Assembly: GCA_038147155.1 (NCBI GenBank)
Contig: JAYQTA010000012.1
Span: 1-57,824, forward strand
Direction: 5' to 3'
Source: Australimonas brisbanensis
GTDB lineage: Bacteria > Chloroflexota > Dehalococcoidia > Lucifugimonadales > Australimonadaceae
Length of the DNA: 57,824 nt
This document shows, one piece after another, positions 27,009 to 33,976 of the stretch. Both the position numbers and the translations under genes were made by a program. Under the pieces are notes generated by a model. That model searched no databases. It saw only the letters and a list, made by a program, of their open reading frames with translations, and was not told where the DNA came from. Position 1 is the stretch's first letter. Each line of letters starts with the position of its first letter.

Positions 27009-27974
27009 ATGGGAGCCATCAAGCGCATCTGGGCGGAGCGCACGCCCCGCGAGCGGTCGTGGCTGGTGGTCAGCGGCGCGCTGGTGGTCATCGCCCTGGT
27101 CTCCCTGGCCCTACAGGCCGTGGAGTGGGAGATCTACCGGGTGCCCCTGAACAAGGGCATCGACGCCGCCGTGAACTGGGTCACGGTCACCTTCGACCCG
27201 GTGTTCGATGCCATCAAGCTGGCCGTGGTGAAGGTGCTGGTCGCCATCGAGCAGACCTTCCTGTGGGTGCCCTGGTTCGTGTGGGTCATCACCGTGGGCC
27301 TGTTCTCCTGGCGCGTGCTTTCCTGGAAGTCGGCGCTGGTGTTTGCGGCGGGCCTCACGCTGATCCAGTCCATGACGCTGTGGGACCACGCCATGAGCAC
27401 CCTGGCGGTCATCACCACGTCCATGCTGCTCATCATCCTGACGGCGATACCCACGGGCATCGTCGCGGCCCGTTCCGACCGGTTTGAGGGCTTCATCCGC
27501 CCGGTGCTGGACGCCGCGCAGACCATCCCCTCATTCGTCTACCTGATCCCGGTGATCTTCCTGCTGGGGGCGGGGAAGGTGCCGGCCATCTTCGCCACCA
27601 TGGTCTATGCCGCGCCCCCTGCCGTGCGTCTCACCAACCTGGGGCTGCGGCAGGTCTCTCCCGAGATCAAGGAGGCGGCCCGCTCGTTCGGGGCCACCTC
27701 CATGCAGATGCTGGTCAAGGTGGAGCTGCCGCTGGCGCTGCGCACCATCATGGCTGGCGTCAACCAGGCGACGATGATGGCCGTGGCCATGGTGGTCATC
27801 GCCTCCATCATCGGCGCGGGTGGCCTGGGCGAGGACGTGCTCTTCGCCCTGGGCCGGGTGCGCGTGGGCCTGGGGTTCGAGGCGGGTCTGGGCATCCTGG
27901 TGCTGGCCATCGTGCTGGACCGGCTCACCCAGGCCTTCGGTGACAAGGGCGACAACGGGCAGCGGCGCGAGTAA
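27009..27974 (+). CDS. proW: Glycine betaine/proline ABC transporter permease
   Basis: This 321-residue permease has the BPD_transp_1 domain: AQTIPSFVYLIPVIFLLGAGKVPAIFATMVYAAPP and the EAA loop EIKEAARSFGATSMQMLVKVELPLALRTIMAGVNQ, which contacts the ProV ATPase. About seven membrane segments are seen, with a long N-terminal region as in ProW. It lies between proV (1-nt gap) and proX. It forms the membrane channel of the osmoprotectant importer. Confidence 0.95.
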   Translation: MGAIKRIWAERTPRERSWLVVSGALVVIALVSLALQAVEWEIYRVPLNKGIDAAVNWVTVTFDPVFDAIKLAVVKVLVAIEQTFLWVPWFVWVITVGLFSWRVLSWKSALVFAAGLTLIQSMTLWDHAMSTLAVITTSMLLIILTAIPTGIVAARSDRFEGFIRPVLDAAQTIPSFVYLIPVIFLLGAGKVPAIFATMVYAAPPAVRLTNLGLRQVSPEIKEAARSFGATSMQMLVKVELPLALRTIMAGVNQATMMAVAMVVIASIIGAGGLGEDVLFALGRVRVGLGFEAGLGILVLAIVLDRLTQAFGDKGDNGQRRE

Positions 27975-28037
27975 GCGCCCCTGCCGGAGCGGCGAATCGC
28001 AAGCAGTGGACAACGCAGAGCGAAAAGGAGTGTGTGC

Positions 28038-29054
28038 ATGAGCAGGATCGGAATCATGAAGAAGGCGTGGGGCTTCGCCCTGGTGAGCGTGGCCCTGGTG
28101 GCCATGCTGGCCGCCTGTGGCGGTGAGGAGGAGAAGCCCACCATCACCATCATCGATGGCAACTGGACCTCGGTGAACGTGCTGGGTGAGGTGGCGGCCA
28201 AGGTCATCACCGACCAGCTGGGCTACCCCACCGCGCGCCTGCGCACCGACGTGACCCCTGGGTGGGCCGCGCTGTGCTCGGGCGACGCCGACGTGGCAGT
28301 GGAGGCGTGGCTGCCGGGCCGCCTGCCCGAGATTCAGCCCTTCCTCGACCAGGGCTGTGTGGAGATGGGGGGCACCAACTTCCCTGGCGGCATCGGCTGG
28401 TTCGTGCCCCGCTACGTAATCGAGGGCGACGCCTCCCGTGGCATCGACCCCATGGCCCCGGGCCTGAAGGACATCACGGACCTGAACGACTACTGGGAGC
28501 TGTTCGAGAACCCGGAGAACCCCGGCAAGGGTGAGATCCTGGGTGGCGACCCCGGCTGGATCGACCACCCGGACGACATCTCCCGCATCAAGGGCTACGA
28601 CCTGAACTACTACCGCTCCAACCAGGGTGAGGCCGTGATCCAGGCCCGGGTGAAGGCGGCGGTGCTCAAGGGTGAGCCCATCCTCTTCTACCTGTGGACG
28701 CCGCACTCCTTCTTCGGCGAGGTGGACACCATCCAGATCCAGGAGGTGGACCCCTATGACCAGGAGAAGTGCTTCCTGCCCCTGGAGAACGGTGAGCCCC
28801 ACGTGGGGGAACTGCCCTACCGCTGCGCCCACGCGGCCTATGACGTGCGCACGGCCATCCGTAGCGACATCAAGGACACCGCGCCCGACGTAGCCAACTT
28901 CATCGAAAACATGTACTTCTCCGAGAAGGGCGTCTCCGACATCATGTACCAGGTGGACGTGCTGGAGCGTGATGTTGCCGAGGTGGTGGACGAGTGGATC
29001 GCCGCCCACCAGTCCGACATCGATGCCTGGATCGCGGGTAACCGCACCGACTAG
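28038..29054 (+). CDS. proX: Glycine betaine-binding lipoprotein
   Basis: This 338-residue substrate-binding protein has a signal peptide ending in the lipobox LAAC (MLAAC-GGEE), so it is anchored to the outer face of the membrane. The OpuAC domain is clear: ITIIDGNWTSVNVLGEVAAKVI, DVAVEAWLPG, and Trp residues that would form the aromatic box for the quaternary ammonium group. ATG 28038 is used because AAGGAG lies 7 nt upstream; a GTG six bases earlier is too close to that site. It closes the proVWX operon, and a strong terminator follows. Glycine betaine is most likely; choline or proline betaine remain possible. Confidence 0.94.
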   Translation: MSRIGIMKKAWGFALVSVALVAMLAACGGEEEKPTITIIDGNWTSVNVLGEVAAKVITDQLGYPTARLRTDVTPGWAALCSGDADVAVEAWLPGRLPEIQPFLDQGCVEMGGTNFPGGIGWFVPRYVIEGDASRGIDPMAPGLKDITDLNDYWELFENPENPGKGEILGGDPGWIDHPDDISRIKGYDLNYYRSNQGEAVIQARVKAAVLKGEPILFYLWTPHSFFGEVDTIQIQEVDPYDQEKCFLPLENGEPHVGELPYRCAHAAYDVRTAIRSDIKDTAPDVANFIENMYFSEKGVSDIMYQVDVLERDVAEVVDEWIAAHQSDIDAWIAGNRTD

Positions 29055-29084
29055 GCCCCGCCTGGTCAGCCGATAGTTCCCATC

Positions 29085-29114
29085 AGCGGGGGCGGCAGCG
29101 ATGCCGCCCCCGCT
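29085..29114 (+). terminator. Rho-independent terminator of proVWX
   Basis: A perfect 13-bp stem, AGCGGGGGCGGCA (29085-29097) with TGCCGCCCCCGCT (29102-29114), has a GCGA tetraloop. The T tract after it is weak. Confidence 0.8.
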
Positions 29115-29135
29115 TCGTGCTCGGGCCCGGTGCGC

Positions 29136-29141
29136 TAGCAT
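29136..29141 (+). promoter_or_regulatory. -10 box (TAGCAT) 6 nt before the start codon
   Basis: TAGCAT is followed by GGGTTC and then the ATG of the epimerase gene at 29148. There is no ribosome binding site between them. This spacing places transcription start at the ATG, so the mRNA is probably leaderless. Confidence 0.5.
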
Positions 29142-29147
29142 GGGTTC

Positions 29148-30047
29148 ATGCGCTACCTCATCACCGGCGCCTCCGGCTACGTGGGCCGCGCCCTCACTGC
29201 GAGCCTGGCCGCCGACGGCCACCAGGTCTGGGCGGTGAGCCGCGACCCGCTGCGCGCCCGCGCCGCCCAGCCCGAACTGGCGGGCGCCGTGGGCTGGGAC
29301 GGGCTGGATGAGGGGGTGGACGGGGCCGATGGGGTGGTGCACCTGGCGGGCGAGTCCGTGGCCGGGCGCTGGACCGCCCGCAAGAAGGCGCGCCTGGTCG
29401 CATCGCGGGTGGACACGGCCCGCGCCCTGGTGGCTGCGATGGCCCGCGCCGCGCACCGGCCCGCCGTGCTGGTGAGCGCCAGCGCCGTGGGCTACTACGG
29501 CGAGCGGGGCGAGGAAACGCTCACCGAGGCCAGCGGGCCAGGGAACGATTTCCTGGCGCGCCTGTGCGTCGATTGGGAGGCTGCCGCCGCGAGCGCCGAG
29601 CCCCTGGGCGTGCGCGTCGCGCAGGTGCGGTGCGGGCTGGTGGTGGGGCCCGGCTCCCCCTTCCTGCGCCCGCAGGTGCTGGCGGCGCGCCTGGGCGTGC
29701 CCACGCGCTTCGGTAGCGGGCGTCAGTGGTGGGGGTGGGTGCACCGTGATGACGTGGTCACCTGCTACCGGCTGGCGCTGGAGGACGCGCGTCTCACCGG
29801 CCCGCTCAACGCCACCGCGCCGGAGCCGGTGCGCCAGAGGGACTTCGCGCGCGCCCTGGGCCGGGGGCTGCGACGCCCCTACACCGTCTGGGCACCCGCC
29901 CTGGTGCTGCGGGCATTGCTGGGGGAGATGGCGAGCGAGGTTCTCACCTCCAAGCGCGCGCTCCCGCAACGAGCGCTGGCCCACGGGCTCTCCTTCGCCT
30001 ACCCTGCGCTGGGGCCCGCGCTGGCCGACGCGCTGCGCAGGCGCTGA
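29148..30047 (+). CDS. TIGR01777 family NAD-dependent epimerase/dehydratase (YfcH-like)
   Basis: This 299-residue extended-SDR protein has the Rossmann motif ITGASGYVGRAL (5-16), VVHLAGE and the SASAVGYYGERGEETLTE stretch typical of TIGR01777 proteins (SDR39U). The C-terminal DUF1731 region is also present (LRALLGEMASEVLTSKRALPQRALAHGLSFAYP). The family is widespread, but its substrate is not established; nucleotide-sugar or cell-division-linked roles have been proposed for relatives. It begins with a leaderless-type promoter and is followed 20 nt later by a deaminase gene. Confidence 0.9.
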   Translation: MRYLITGASGYVGRALTASLAADGHQVWAVSRDPLRARAAQPELAGAVGWDGLDEGVDGADGVVHLAGESVAGRWTARKKARLVASRVDTARALVAAMARAAHRPAVLVSASAVGYYGERGEETLTEASGPGNDFLARLCVDWEAAAASAEPLGVRVAQVRCGLVVGPGSPFLRPQVLAARLGVPTRFGSGRQWWGWVHRDDVVTCYRLALEDARLTGPLNATAPEPVRQRDFARALGRGLRRPYTVWAPALVLRALLGEMASEVLTSKRALPQRALAHGLSFAYPALGPALADALRRR

Positions 30048-30067
30048 GTTCCCCAAGGAGGCACGCG

Positions 30068-30526
30068 ATGGAGCACGGACACGAGCACTACATGGGGCTG
30101 GCCGTTGAGGAGGCGCGCCGGAGCGGCACCGGCGGCAACCGTGCCGTGGGCGCGGTGATCGTGCGCGATGGGGTCATCGTGGGGTCGGGCGGCAACCAGC
30201 GTGAGTCCGCAACCGACCCCACCGGCCACGCCGAGGTGACGGCCATGCGGGACGCGGCCACGGTGGTGGGGCTCGACTTCACCGGCACCACCCTCTATAC
30301 CACCCTGGAGCCGTGCCCCATGTGCGCCGGGGCCATCGCCGTGTGCGGCATCCCCACCGTGGTGGTGGGCGAGATGCACGGGGGCGACCGGCGCTGGGGC
30401 GACTACAGCGCGGACAAGGTGCTCGGCATGGTGGGGTTCGGCACGCGGCTGGAGTCCGGCGTGCTGGCCGCCGAGTGCGCTGCGGTGCTGGCCGAGTTCG
30501 ACCGGGCGCAGGGGCGGCGCCGCTAG
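30068..30526 (+). CDS. Nucleoside/cytidine deaminase family protein
   Basis: This 152-residue zinc deaminase has His54-Ala-Glu56 (GHAEVTAM) and Pro-Cys83-x2-Cys86 (EPCPMCAG), the complete metal and proton-shuttle site of the CDA/tRNA-adenosine deaminase superfamily. The start has AAGGAGG. Overall it looks like guanine or other free-base/nucleoside deaminases more than TadA, because the tRNA-contacting C-terminal helix of TadA is not obvious. Tad-type activity cannot be excluded from sequence. It is probably cotranscribed with the epimerase upstream. Confidence 0.88.
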   Translation: MEHGHEHYMGLAVEEARRSGTGGNRAVGAVIVRDGVIVGSGGNQRESATDPTGHAEVTAMRDAATVVGLDFTGTTLYTTLEPCPMCAGAIAVCGIPTVVVGEMHGGDRRWGDYSADKVLGMVGFGTRLESGVLAAECAAVLAEFDRAQGRRR

Positions 30527-30591
30527 CGCCTGCGGGGCAACCGGCGGGTGGTTTGCGGGCATGCACCCAGGCGCACCGGCCCTCGCCGGGG

Positions 30592-30597
30592 TAGGGT
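30592..30597 (+). promoter_or_regulatory. -10 box (TAGGGT) 6 nt before the start codon
   Basis: TAGGGT is followed by GGTTGC and the ATG at 30604. The same bases contain AGGGTGG, which could also act as a weak ribosome binding site, so the leaderless reading is less certain here. Confidence 0.35.
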
Positions 30598-30603
30598 GGT
30601 TGC

Positions 30604-31839
30604 ATGGGGAAGCGTGCCTGCATAGCGGCCCTCGCGCTGGCGCTGACGGCGTGCGCCGCCCCGGCGACGCCCACGTCCACCGCCACCGCGCCGGTGCCCA
30701 CCGCAACGCCCCTGGCCGCTGAGCCCGCGCCGACCCCGGTGGCACAGGCCCCCACCGCCACGCTGTCCCCCACGCCCACGCCCACGCCGACCGTGACCCC
30801 GGTGGCGCAGGCCCCCACGCCGACCGCGACGCCTGTGCCCACGCCCACACTGCAGCCCACGCCCACGCCGACGTTGCAGCCCACGCCGACCCCCACGCCC
30901 GCCTACGTGGTGGGCCAGCGCACCCCGAGCGGCACGCCCTCGCAGTTCGTGGTGCTGGACGACCCGGTCTTCGTGCAGGCGGGGCAGTCGGGGCTCAAGG
31001 ACACCGACCTGGTGCTGGGCTACGCCGCTGGCGGGGAGGCCAAGGCCTACCCGGTGAAGATGATGTGGTACCACCACATCGTCAACGACCAGGTGGGTGG
31101 GGGCCCGGTGCTGGTCACCTACTGAATCCTCTGCCGTTCGGGGGTCGGGTACGACCCTCAGGTTGCGGGGCTCCACCTGCGGTTCGACCTGCTGGGGCTC
31201 TACCAGGGCGTGTTCCTGATGCGTGACCGCACCACGGGCACCGTGTGGGCGCACCTGGACGGTGCGGCCTCCCAGGGCCCGCTGGCGGGGGAGCGGCTGC
31301 GCTTCCTGGCCCTGCCCCAGATGACCTGGGGCCAGTGGCGCGCTGAGCATCCGGGCACCCTGGTGATGAGCCAGGACACGGGATACCAGTCCTGGTACGC
31401 CGACTCCTACCTCACCCAGACCAGCCAGCAGTCGGCCCTCTACGGCGATAGCCGCCTCCCGGCCAACGACCTGGTGGTGGGCGTGGAGGCGGGCGGGGCG
31501 TTCACGGGCTTCGCGGTGGCTGCGGTCACCGCGGCGGGCGGCGTGGTCAACGCCACCGTGGGCGGGGTGCCGGTGGTGGTGCTGTACGATGCCGCCTCCA
31601 AGACGGGCATCGCCTTCCGTGCCGACCCCCAGGGCTCGGCACGCACCTTCACCGCCGAGGCCGGGCCCGGCGGAGCGCTGCGAGCGCGCGACGGCGCAGG
31701 CACCTTGTGGGATGCCACCGGGCGCGCCGTGGACGGCCCGCTCAAGGGCGGCGTCCTCACCTTCGTGCCCTCGTTCCTCTCCGCCTGGTACGGCTGGTCC
31801 GCCTACCACTCCGGCACCGGCCTCTACACCGGCCCCTAG
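30604..31839 (+). CDS. DUF3179 lipoprotein with in-frame TGA at a conserved Cys (candidate selenoprotein)
   Basis: One uninterrupted reading frame of 411 codons is broken only by TGA at 31123-31125 (codon 174). The N-terminus is a lipoprotein signal (lipobox LTAC, Cys17), followed by a Thr-Pro-rich spacer (about residues 20-98) that would carry the domain away from the membrane. The DUF3179 domain follows: GEAKAYPVKMMWYHHIVNDQVGG, PVLVTY-TGA-ILCRSGVGYD, then LLGLYQGVFLMRDR, WAHLDGAASQGPLAGERL and MTWGQWRAEHPGTLVM. Family members normally have YCxxC where this protein has Y-TGA-x-x-C, so the TGA replaces exactly the first Cys. A hairpin follows at the spacing of a bacterial SECIS. Either the residue is selenocysteine, or the gene is truncated after 173 residues by a nonsense change. 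Confidence 0.75.
31140..31159 (+). promoter_or_regulatory. bSECIS-like stem-loop after the in-frame TGA
   Basis: A 7-bp stem (31140-31146 with 31153-31159, one G-U pair) carries a 6-nt apical loop GGGTAC. The loop begins 21 nt after the TGA, and G is in its first two positions. This agrees with the bacterial selenocysteine insertion element, whose loop lies about 16-37 nt after UGA. Confidence 0.45.
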
Positions 31840-31870
31840 CGCGCGGCGCACGCCCGCTTGCGGGTGGGGG

Positions 31871-31876
31871 TAGAAT
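31871..31876 (+). promoter_or_regulatory. -10 box (TAGAAT) of the second Rieske oxygenase gene
   Basis: TAGAAT lies 33 nt before the ATG at 31910, flanked by GGGGG and CGCCCC. No clear -35 box is seen, as at several other promoters here. Confidence 0.45.
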
Positions 31877-31909
31877 CGCCCCGTCGCCAGCCGCACGCAG
31901 GGAGGGGCC

Positions 31910-33232
31910 ATGCTCTCGACCGAGGAGACCGAACTGCTCTGCCGGGTGGGCCCCGGCACGCCCATGGGCGCGTTGATGCGCCAGTACTGGCTGCCGGTGC
32001 TCTACGAGTGGGAGATCACCCCCGGCTCGCAGCCCCTGCGCGTGCGCCTGATGGGGGAGGACCTGCTCGCCTGGCGCTCCCAGAGCGGCACCCCCGTCTT
32101 CACCCAGGAGCGCTGCCCCCACCGGGGCGCATCCATGTACTACGGGCGTGTGGACGGGGAGGGGCTGCGCTGCGCCTACCACGGCTGGCTGTTCGACGTG
32201 GACGGGCGCTGCGCCGAGATGCCCAACGAGCGCGCCGAGTCGGACTTCAAGCGCAAGGTGCGCGTGGCCTCCTACCGGGGCGCCGAGGCGGGCGGGTTGG
32301 TGTGGGCCTACATGGGCCCGCGCCAGGACGACCCGCCCCCGCTGCCCGCCCACGAGTTCACCCTGGTGCCCTCCGACCAGCGCCGCCACTACCGCAAGGC
32401 CGTCTACGAGTGCAACTGGATGCAGGCGCTGGAGGGGGAGCTGGACTCCACCCACGTCTACTTCCTGCACGCGCGGCTCAACAAGGCCGACTCGCCGGAG
32501 TACGGGCTCTACCACCCCGACCAGACGGCCCTGTTCCACCTGCGCGACACGTACGCCGGCCTCACCTACGCCGCCGAGCGCGCCGAGCCGGGGGGTGACA
32601 CCTACTGGCGCACAACCCACTACCTGTTCCCCTTCTACGGCATGTTCCCCGGCGATGCGGCCAAGGTGCCCCTCTCCCTCTATGTGCCCATCGACGACGA
32701 GCACACCCTGCACATGGGCATCGAGTGGAACCCCTCGACGCCCGTGCCGGAGCCGCGCTGGCCCGCGCCCACGCTGCCCGCCGAAACCGGGCTCATCGTG
32801 GAGGGCATGGGCCCCATGCTGCCGGAGCAGCACGGGCGCTTCTTCTCCCACTGGTGGCCGGAGGCGAACCCCCGGACGGACTTCCTGATGGACCCGGTGG
32901 CCAAGTCCACCAAGAACTTCACCGGCATCCCCTCGGTGCGCCTCCAGGACGCCGCCGTCATCTGGAGCATGGGGCCCATCATGGATCGCACCGCCGAGCA
33001 CCTGTGCACCACGGACGCGGCCATCATCCGCGTGCGCCGCAAGCTCATCGCCGCCGCCAAGGCCCTCGCCGCCACCGGCCAGACGCCCCCTGGCGTGGAC
33101 AACCCGGAGGTGTACACCGTGCGCTCGGCCAACGTGGCATTGCCGCCCGAGGCCGACTGGGAGGCCACCCTGGGTGACTGGCACCACGCCCGCTCCGCCG
33201 ACTACCCCACGCGGGAGAAGGCCCGCCGCTAG
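31910..33232 (+). CDS. Rieske non-heme iron oxygenase, large (alpha) subunit, second copy
   Basis: This 440-residue oxygenase is a paralogue of the one at 17381, with the same spacing of Rieske ligands (Cys69, His71, Cys88, His91) and of the iron site (Asn169, Asp179, His182, His187 in NWMQALEGELDSTHVYFLH). The C-terminal half, which forms the substrate pocket, differs strongly, so it probably attacks another aromatic compound. The start follows GGAGGGG. A cupin gene follows 23 nt later and is likely in the same transcript. No reductase or ferredoxin component is adjacent; the Rieske ferredoxin at 1879-2238 is one candidate partner in the window. Confidence 0.92.
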   Translation: MLSTEETELLCRVGPGTPMGALMRQYWLPVLYEWEITPGSQPLRVRLMGEDLLAWRSQSGTPVFTQERCPHRGASMYYGRVDGEGLRCAYHGWLFDVDGRCAEMPNERAESDFKRKVRVASYRGAEAGGLVWAYMGPRQDDPPPLPAHEFTLVPSDQRRHYRKAVYECNWMQALEGELDSTHVYFLHARLNKADSPEYGLYHPDQTALFHLRDTYAGLTYAAERAEPGGDTYWRTTHYLFPFYGMFPGDAAKVPLSLYVPIDDEHTLHMGIEWNPSTPVPEPRWPAPTLPAETGLIVEGMGPMLPEQHGRFFSHWWPEANPRTDFLMDPVAKSTKNFTGIPSVRLQDAAVIWSMGPIMDRTAEHLCTTDAAIIRVRRKLIAAAKALAATGQTPPGVDNPEVYTVRSANVALPPEADWEATLGDWHHARSADYPTREKARR

Positions 33233-33255
33233 GGGCCCGCAGAAGGAGAGCAACC

Positions 33256-33624
33256 ATGCCCATCGAGATCATCGACACCCATGAGTTCGCCCACCGCGTC
33301 CGCAAGCGCACCGTGGTGCTCAACACCAACCGCTTCCACTCCTGGGTGCACTACTACGAGCCGGGCCGCATCGACGAGATGCACTGCCACAATCAGGACC
33401 AGACCTTCCACATCATCGAGGGCGAGTGCACCATGCGCTTCCCCGACGGCGGCGTGGCCGTCCTGGGCCCCGGCATGCTGGCCACCATCACCGGCGGCTC
33501 CTTCTACCAGCTGGAGAACACCGGCTCCACGCCCCTGGTGATGCTGGGCAACCGCTCCGGCTCCTCCGAGGGCACCGTGAAGATCGAGCACGGCACCGGC
33601 CGCCACATCCCCTCGCGCGGCTAG
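33256..33624 (+). CDS. Cupin domain protein
   Basis: This 122-residue single-domain cupin has motif 1 as DEMHCHNQDQTFHIIEGECTM, with metal-binding His, His and Glu-like positions, and a second motif near GSFYQLENTG. The start has AAGGAGAG. Small cupins of this type act as metal-dependent dioxygenases, isomerases or binding proteins. Placed after a Rieske oxygenase, it may act on the ring product, but no substrate can be named. Confidence 0.85.
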   Translation: MPIEIIDTHEFAHRVRKRTVVLNTNRFHSWVHYYEPGRIDEMHCHNQDQTFHIIEGECTMRFPDGGVAVLGPGMLATITGGSFYQLENTGSTPLVMLGNRSGSSEGTVKIEHGTGRHIPSRG

Positions 33625-33650
33625 CGCGCCCCATCTCGCATGCACAGCAA

Positions 33651-33676
33651 GAGGCCCCGCCTGATGGCGGGGCCTC
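33651..33676. terminator. Terminator between the cupin gene and tRNA-Ala
   Basis: A perfect 11-bp stem, GAGGCCCCGCC (33651-33661) with GGCGGGGCCTC (33666-33676), lies between convergent units. It can end transcripts from both sides. Confidence 0.75.
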
Positions 33677-33692
33677 GGTGTTGAGCGACGGT

Positions 33693-33768
33693 TGGTGGAC
33701 CTGGGGGGATTTGAACCCCCGACCTCCTCAATGCCATTGAGGCGCGCTTCCAGCTGCGCTACAGGCCC
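33693..33768 (-). tRNA. tRNA-Ala (anticodon GGC)
   Basis: On the minus strand a full cloverleaf is present with acceptor GGGCCTG/CAGGTCC, anticodon stem CCTCA/TGAGG and loop ATGGCAT (anticodon GGC), T arm with TTCAAAT and an encoded CCA. The gap 33625-33976 holds this tRNA, the terminator, an upstream palindrome and a repeat. Confidence 0.96.
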
Positions 33769-33777
33769 ACACAGGGC

Positions 33778-33799
33778 GGCTGGAGCGCTCGCTCCAGCC
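33778..33799. repeat. Perfect hairpin 10 bp upstream of tRNA-Ala
   Basis: GGCTGGAGCG and CGCTCCAGCC are perfect complements 2 nt apart. They lie between the 5' end of tRNA-Ala and a TATCAT -10-like box (33805-33810, minus strand), so the hairpin would be in the tRNA precursor leader. Confidence 0.6.
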
Positions 33800-33892
33800 T
33801 TGAGGATGATATCAGAGGGCACCAACCCCTCGCCACCCATTCGGGAAGGATGCTGGCCTTGCGCCTGCTGCCATGAGCGCCCGCCCAGGGCG

Positions 33893-33970
33893 CGGAGACG
33901 GGGGTAGGCGTGTCGGCGCCGAAGGGGGAGTCCCCCTCCCATCGAGCCCGGCGCAGCCGGGCGGGGGGTC
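33893..33970. repeat. Dispersed intergenic repeat, family B copy 1
   Basis: The order GCGGAGACGGGGGTAGGC, a short stem, GCCGAAGGGGGAGTCCCCC, then CATCGAG and a GC stem recurs at 46191-46265 with only the small stem bases changed. Confidence 0.65.
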
Positions 33971-33976
33971 GCGGCT

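Noticed and set aside
27531..30056. An 841-codon minus-strand open frame across proW, proX and the epimerase gene
   Set aside because: It is a low-complexity shadow frame crossing several well-supported genes and a terminator.
30660..30905. Short repeated units (CCCACGCCCACGCC and similar) that could suggest a CRISPR or tandem repeat array
   Set aside because: They encode the Thr-Pro spacer of the DUF3179 lipoprotein; there are no regular unique spacers.
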